A stretch of DNA of 64,000 bases from Isoetes taiwanensis (Eukaryota; Streptophyta; Lycopodiopsida; Isoetales; Isoetaceae): positions 2,396,676 through 2,460,675 of the forward strand of contig JAJEKV010000108.1 of the NCBI GenBank assembly GCA_021234155.1. The letters are read 5' to 3'. The position numbers and the translations under genes were made by a program. The notes beneath the pieces were generated by a model. The model made no database searches. It had not been told where the DNA came from and saw only the letters and a program-made list of their open reading frames with translations. The stretch's first letter is position 1. Every line of letters starts with the position of its first letter. Below, piece by piece: positions 58,330 through 64,000 of the stretch.

Positions 58330-59077
58330 CAAGGCAAAAAAAAAAAAAAAAAAAACTTACGGTCGGCATGAGAAATGGCAAAGCAGGCTGGAATTTCCAA
58401 CTGCCAATGTGCCTGGAAAGGATTTTTGTGCCTCACAACAGAGCTCGGCACCACCTCTAGCGAACATCCGTTAACTACAAAGTTAAGCTTTTCATAGCCG
58501 GATCAAGAAGCCCGATATGCATGCATAAATGCACAAAAAGAACACACCAAGAATGATATATGATCGGGATGCCAAGAATTCTTTGTTTTCTCTTCAATAG
58601 AGAATCTATTTGCATCACAATAATATGGCTCCTTGAAACCTTGAAAAGATGATTCAACTGTAAGTGCAAAATCTACTCCTGCAATGTTCACCTAACCTGA
58701 CCGCATTGTCCATAACACGTCTTTGCTGCAACCACAATAAATGTTTTATCTTCCCTGGATCCAAGAGCATCCTGCATGTGCATGTACCTGGAATAAAGGA
58801 GCAAGAAGTTATCAAATTTAAGTAATGGAAGAAAACAAATAGACAGATTAAAGAGATGTTATTAGGTGCAACCAATTAAAACAATTAAAACTTAATAGAT
58901 AATCTTATGGTATCTCCGCACGTCCCTTGCTTAATTCAACGTCCCTTCCAAAAACAGTTTTTAAGCAAGAACCACCTACAAAATAAAGACCAATTTCCTT
59001 GTTAGCAATTACTGTTGTTGCGAATACGTTTTCTCTGATATTAAGCACTCAAAGCTCTTGCAAAAATACAGAGGTCA
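58330..59077. other. Mostly unassigned; poly-A tract and short coding-like block
   Basis: A pure A run of about 23 lies at 58329-58352. On the minus strand about 58691-58560 encodes NIAGVDFALTVESSFQGFKE, which looks coding but is unassigned. Confidence 0.3.
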
Positions 59078-62051
59078 TCTTATATTATAATGTTGTGTAA
59101 TGGACCGCACCCTAGATCGGGCGGCCCACATTAACTCTTTGAATAGACGGTCGTGATCATTCCAGAAAAAACCCTAACCCTATCCGTCGGAGTTGAGTCC
59201 TTCTTCACTTACAAACCCTATCCGTCAGAGTTGAGCTGGGTTCCTTTTTATCTGGCCTCTGGTTCCGGCCATACTCTCGAGCATCGCGGCCATGGTGACT
59301 ACTGGTGGGAACACAGTGCTACTACTTCCCTAGGGAGTAGTGGCTAAACTCCACCCTAGTGGTTCTTTTCCATATCGTGATTCGTATATTGGACCTAAAT
59401 GACCAGCCAGAACTGGAATCGGCACTCTTCTTGGTAATTTCGCTGTGTTACCTCTCCTCTTGCCGTGGTTGTCGCCTCCTCGGCCTCTACTGGAGGCTAA
59501 GCTTAAGGATGTTGGAGCAGTTGGAGTTTTGTTCGAGCTTTGGAGGCCATAGCTGCACAAATGTGTTTTAAGATATAATGCCTCCTCCATACTTTCTCTC
59601 CGGATCTACCTTTGTCGAGGCAGCATATTAGCTACAATCTATAGAGCTCGGCTATGGCATCCTATGGTGAGCTATGGGGAAACCTTAGAAAGATCCGCAA
59701 CACTCTTCTTTAAGCCATAGCAGGTCGGAATCATTCAGATTTAGGAACACTATACGTGTATGCAAGGATATCGTAACAAAAGTGATATGGTGAAGACCCA
59801 ATGCATTAATGTCCTCGCATGCTAAACCCTTTAGCCTTTAAAGCCCATTTACGAGGATCATAGACCGAGACGCGGGATACATTATCCCCGGTGAACCAAA
59901 CCGATTTTGAAAAATGCAAACAGTAATGAATAGGTTGAAAACGGCTAGATCAAATGGCTCAATCGAGTTCAGTATAGAAATTTATAAGATTTTGGCTTTG
60001 CAAGTCGAATTCTTGCGACTTCACGTAATATTATTTGCTTGCTTGATGATTGGGGTTCATGTTTGAAACTTAGGGATTCATGTTTGAGTTCATTCTCGCA
60101 GCCATTTGGAGCAAGTAGCCATGTATGTATGCCGTATGAATTTGATCTTTTGAAGCAAGATATTTAAATCCACGGGGGTTTCCCCATCTTTGAAATTTTA
60201 TGGGAACTTCTTGATAAGTCTTCGATATTGTTAAAAGACCCCGTGATCGCTAGAGACGATAGCTCCGAAGATACCATCAATCTTGATCGAAGATGGCCTC
60301 GAGAGTTGGTCGTAAGTTCTCGCACTTCTCAACACATGATGTGAACTGTTAGGTTGGTTATGGAGTCTTCTTCAAGCTTTAAAGAGAGGTGTGGAATATT
60401 TTTTTCTCATTTAATTAAGTTCCGAGGCTGCTAGAAATTTCTCTTGGTTGCATCCGCAAATAGTGGTACCTTTATGATTTCTCGTGCTTCAACGGACATC
60501 CGCTTCGCCTCTATCTTTCCTCATGGTGCTGAAAATTTCAACGATTATGAACAAAATTCTTTAGGATGTTATTTATGCTTCCCGAGTCTCCATGGAGTTA
60601 TAGCCCATGCCACTCAAGGTTTCCAGGTTGCTCATGATGTGGGGGAAGATGACCGAGAAAAGAAAGTAGTTTGCAAAAAGTAGTCGAAGGAATTTCTTTC
60701 CAAATATTTGCGGTTTGAAGATTCATATGTTCATGATCGATGATAATCCAATCTTACATTGACCGTGGTATCCCTTTGCCATTGTAGATTGCAGTTGAAG
60801 TTTGAGACCTCTCCATCAACTTAGAGCGATTGGTTGTGCGGATTCCTCATTGCATGCATCTTTCAAAATCATTTGATGTTACAGTACAGCTTTTATGTGA
60901 AGAAAATCTTTTCTCATACTATGAGGTTTTTATATAGCCATCATAAATCTTAAAGGATGTATGACAATGTATTGTTCATATCCATTATCATAAAAATTCA
61001 TTCATTTTCGTGAATATAACATATTATGTTAAGTGTTCTGCTTTCAATAGCTTCCGGACATCTACTATTATATTTCTCAAGATACACCCCTTTATCCAAC
61101 AAATGATTTATGCAATTGTACTCAATGTGTCAGTAACATGCTTCATAGGAAGGCATTCATTTTGGTGAATGCTTTTCAAAGAGTTCTTGCACATCTACTA
61201 TTATCCGAATGTAGTTTATCTTTAGATATATGATGCACAAATGCAACATTTAAGTTCGTGGATTGTTACCCAATTTGGAGGTATTATAATTTTGACACGG
61301 GGGTTCTCTAAAATTGTTATGCATTTACTATGGATGATATGGACAAATGTTCGTGAATAAGATCTTGGAAAAATGCATCCGCACTTGAATCTTCTGCAAA
61401 TATATCAAAAATAGCGGTAAAAGAGATAACATCAATAATGCTTAAAGAGATAACATCAATAATGCTTAAAGCGGCAAAGAGATAACATCAAAAATTATCT
61501 AATGAAATAAAAAGTATATGCTTACCAACCGCCCTTGGTGTTTCAAAGATGTGCGTTTGACAATAAGAAAATAGACAATAAGAGAATAAAAACATCTTTA
61601 AACCAAATAAAACATATAATTCATTTGTTTATGGGATCTTTGATTTCAAGAATAATCCCCCTTCAGTTTTTCCAATCATGCTTCCCTCTTCACAAACCTT
61701 AATAAGATCTACACACAAGTTTAAAATTATAGTGTTACGCTCTAAAATTGTTTCATATTAAGGGTAGCAAACTTTGTCCACTTGGGGCACTAAATAACCA
61801 ATAGTGCTATGCTTTAAAATTGTCTCATATTGAGGGGGCACTAAATAACCAAACATGAATAAACCAATCTTTCTATAATGGCCATGCCAAATGAAGATTG
61901 ATTAGTTCCATCCTTTGAGAAATACTAATTGTTTAGCTTTAAAAAAACAGTTGAAGAAAAATTCTTAGAAGATAAGTAGGGTTGGAAGCATTGTTGGGCT
62001 ATAAATTATGGTTTTCCAACTTATACCAGCAACGCTGGGCGCCATTACTAG
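59078..62051 (+). mobile_element. Helitron H3
   Basis: The 5' end is TC of TCTTATATTATAATG at 59078, preceded by A. The 3' hairpin is slightly eroded (ACCAGCAACGCTGGGC, about 62025-62040), then GCCATTA and CTAG at 62048-62051, followed by T. The first 350 bp match H2. An 80-codon plus-strand frame at 60444-60683 (MISRASTDIRFASIFPHGAE) may be captured coding sequence but I cannot assign it. AAAGAGATAACATCAATAATG is tandemly repeated at about 61420-61490. Confidence 0.88.
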
Positions 62052-62413
62052 TATATACATATAATAAAACAAGACAACCAAATCATAGGAGCTGGCACAA
62101 ATTCGGAATCCTCACAGCTCTGTTTTAAGAAGGGCACAATCTGTTTTGGGCTCTTGAATTCCAGAGCATTATCCAGCGACCTCTGACTGAAGCCGAAGAT
62201 ATTTTTTACCCCCAAAGGACAAAGGATTTTTGGCATCTGTATATGATCCTGCTTAATTGCTACAGATATAAGCGAAAAACATAACAGAGAATAAATACCG
62301 GTCTGCTTCACCACTTTATCTCGCAGTACTGATAAGCAGAATTTCATTAAAGTTGGAAATTTCGTGATTCCAATTTCTCGTGAAATCAGTTTCTTCCCTG
62401 TTTTATCACACAT
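62048..62413 (-). CDS. Unidentified 121-aa ORF interrupted by Helitron H3
   Basis: The minus-strand frame MCDKTGKKLISREIGITKFP... continues through KNIFGFSQRSLDNALEFKSP and KQIVPFLKQSCEDSEFVPAP. It runs into the H3 3' end, where it meets a stop created by the insertion. Without H3 it would extend about ten codons further (YDLCIFARALSA, then a stop). Composition looks coding; the family is not recognised. Confidence 0.3.
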   Translation of the reverse strand: MCDKTGKKLISREIGITKFPTLMKFCLSVLRDKVVKQTGIYSLLCFSLISVAIKQDHIQMPKILCPLGVKNIFGFSQRSLDNALEFKSPKQIVPFLKQSCEDSEFVPAPMIWLSCFIICIY

Positions 62414-62489
62414 TTATGGCTAGATATGGCACTATTTGCTTAAAAAGAAACCAGTTATCATGCAAAAACCGCTACATTTAATATAAAAC

Positions 62490-62830
62490 AGCGCGGTTTT
62501 AGTTGTCAGGAAGAGAACTATGGCCCATTTACTTGGAAAGTATGAGGAAAAGCGGCGAAAACACAAAAAGCGGATATTAAATTGCCAAAAAGCCCGAAAA
62601 AGCAAACAAAATGGCGCGGCCGCTCCTTTAGCTTAGAAATAACCACAAAGCAAATAAAAAAGCCGCGATATTTGCTTTAACGTGAAAGGAAGCAAATGGT
62701 GCGGTAAGCTATTTGCTGAACGTGAAAGCAAACAAATAGTGCGGTGGCGCTATTTAAGAGCGAGCAAATAGTGCGGTAGCTATTTGCGTGAACGTGAACC
62801 AAGCAAATAGTGCTCTCGGCCCATTTTGCT
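62490..62830. repeat. Cluster of GCAAATAGTGCGGT motifs (MITE-like)
   Basis: GCAAATAGTGCGGTAGCTATTTGC-type palindromes and variants recur four to five times (about 62690-62815), separated by GAACGTGAA, preceded by GCGGTTTTAGTTG and AAAAGCGG motifs. Dense subterminal copies of a short motif are typical of hAT- or MULE-like non-autonomous elements. No ORF. Confidence 0.5.
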
Positions 62831-63196
62831 ATAGATAACACATATTTTCTAAGACCATGTAGATATATATATTAATAGAAATATTATATAAGATACAATT
62901 TTTCAAAACACGTAATTTTTTAATAGTCATTGGCGAAGTGTTCATCGAGACTTTCTCATAATCATCCGGGTTAATTTTACTTGCGGTCAATTTGATCCCT
63001 GCTTTCTGCCCGGCTTGGGCCGGCGACTCCTCACCTTTCTCTCAGTATGAGAAGCTTCTTCGTCTCTGTCCCCTTCCTCGAGATTCACCATCTTGCAAAG
63101 TCAAGACTTCCCTTGGCGTTGGTCAATGGCCTTTGGGTCAAGCCGGGGGTACATGGCGTTCTCGACCCTACCCAATGCCCTCACATTTCATCTTTC

Positions 63197-63997
63197 CTAA
63201 CTCATGCTCATATATGTCACACTGATTCTTCCTACATGAAGGGATGCCCTAGAGAAGGCTCCACCAGAGAAGAAATCTAGTACGATGTTACCTTGAGGGC
63301 AGAGCTTATCAACAAGGTAGAACGCAGTTGCAGGACCAATCTGTTTATGCACCAGATATTCTCCCTCCATACCCTGCCAACTCCACTTAAACCTGTCTTG
63401 CATGAGTTTTTTAGCCATAACATCGCCCTCACTTCCGATGGCTTCCTTAGGAATAGGAGGAATTTGCGGGAGCTTTCTAGGATGGTCGCCAAATAGCCTA
63501 AGGTCCAGGTCTTCGTCAGGCTCTCCCGTCTGTGCCGAAATCCTCGTAGCAAATAGAAGAGCTTGTGGCTCTTTGATTCCTGAACCACCTGTAGCTCCAG
63601 TCTCTTCTTCATAGATTCCTACAAACACTCTAGACCTGGATTCTAGTCTTTCAAGCGCACTGGCAAATAGTAAGTTATGCTCCGGCCTGACGAAACATAG
63701 AATCCAGTATGTCTCTTGGTCCCATCATCCGAGACATTATCAAGAACGCGGTTCTGATCTCACTTTTCCAAACCGAGTAAGCTGCCTTGCATCTAAACAT
63801 ATCATCTTTGGGTGTAGAACCCACGCTCGTTCGAATCCCCCCAAGAAGACATGCTCCACAAACCATCTTGGCAGGGCCTTTTCTGTTTCAGGCTGAAGGA
63901 TTTTTCGAATGGACCTGGCCAAGGAGAATGGCATGTTACCATGAACTCCCTCTTTGAGTATTCCTTCATGTACCCACTTATGGTGGCATACCCCCAA
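63197..63997 (-). pseudogene. DNA-methyltransferase-like coding region, second copy, truncated by window end
   Basis: The minus strand ends with a block typical of the C-terminus of beta-class DNA methyltransferases: ATAFYLVDKLCPQGNIVLDF, then FSGGAFSRASLHVGR. VLDFFSGG corresponds to the SAM-binding DxFxGxG motif, followed by the helix and GR found in N6-adenine/N4-cytosine enzymes. Upstream in the gene are PRWFVEHVFLGGFERAWV, then KAAYSVWKSEIRTAFLIMSR in another frame. Several frame changes separate the blocks. The better-preserved motif I here is what is broken in the 39.3-kb copy, so it may be a relative of the same fusion or another transposon's methylase. Confidence 0.4.
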
Positions 63998-64000
63998 ACC

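Overview
The window looks like nuclear DNA of a land plant with a large, repeat-rich genome. The evidence is spliceosomal GT-AG introns, plastid-type transporter exons, PPR and AP2/ERF motifs, Ty3/gypsy gag remains and Helitrons that carry pieces of host genes. A seed-free lineage such as a fern would fit, but that is inference; nothing here fixes the species.

Layout, left to right. 1-2.4 kb: a foldback element, then exons of a DCN1-like (DCUN1) gene with repeats in its intron. 3.3-3.96 kb: a relict end of the unusual DNA transposon described below. 5.0 kb: a tRNA-derived SINE. 6149-9986: Helitron H1, carrying a broken AP2/ERF gene and a broken BASS-family transporter. 10.3-11.1 kb: gypsy gag remains. 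11.6-19.0 kb: a two-copy, 3.66-kb tandem duplication of an unidentified exon-bearing region. 20.5-23.5 kb (minus): an unidentified multi-exon gene. 25.9-27.7 kb: the 3' exons of an RNase P p30 (RPP30) gene running straight into an LRR-protein fragment. 27.9-38.3 kb: two head-to-tail elements that share ends; the first has a pyrimidine-rich interior and the second is split by Helitron H4 (34008-38173), which carries a phosphate-translocator fragment. 38.7-46.7 kb: the complete DNA transposon. 48.8-49.3 kb: a MITE and a second SINE. 51.6-54.9 kb: Helitron H2 with a PPR fragment. 56.2-58.7 kb: minus-strand fragments of a type II peroxiredoxin and an Hsp70. 59.1-62.05 kb: Helitron H3. 62.5-62.8 kb: a repeat cluster. 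63.2-64 kb: a second DNA-methyltransferase-like coding region running off the window.

The most interesting object is the 38.7-46.7 kb element. It has ends of the form AAAYGGGAG with flanking TTAA. On the plus strand it has a proline-rich ORF followed by a two-exon gene for a 765-aa protein with a DDE-transposase-like core and a possible chromatin-reader-like tail. On the minus strand a divergent, intron-containing gene fuses a ParB-like domain to a beta-class DNA methyltransferase; this copy has several frame breaks. Near-perfect palindromes with the core TGTATTCCGGAATACA sit in the introns of the methyltransferase gene and in the intergenic spacer. In two arrays, and in the relict copy, they are spaced almost exactly 42 bp apart, about four helical turns. 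A partitioning-like protein, a DNA methylase and phased palindromes in one eukaryotic cut-and-paste element suggest a system in which the element marks or binds its own DNA. That function is inference; the parts are visible in the sequence.

Four Helitrons share one 3' hairpin (GCCCAGCAACGCTGGGC) followed by CTAG, and related 5' ends. They explain much of the gene-fragment content.
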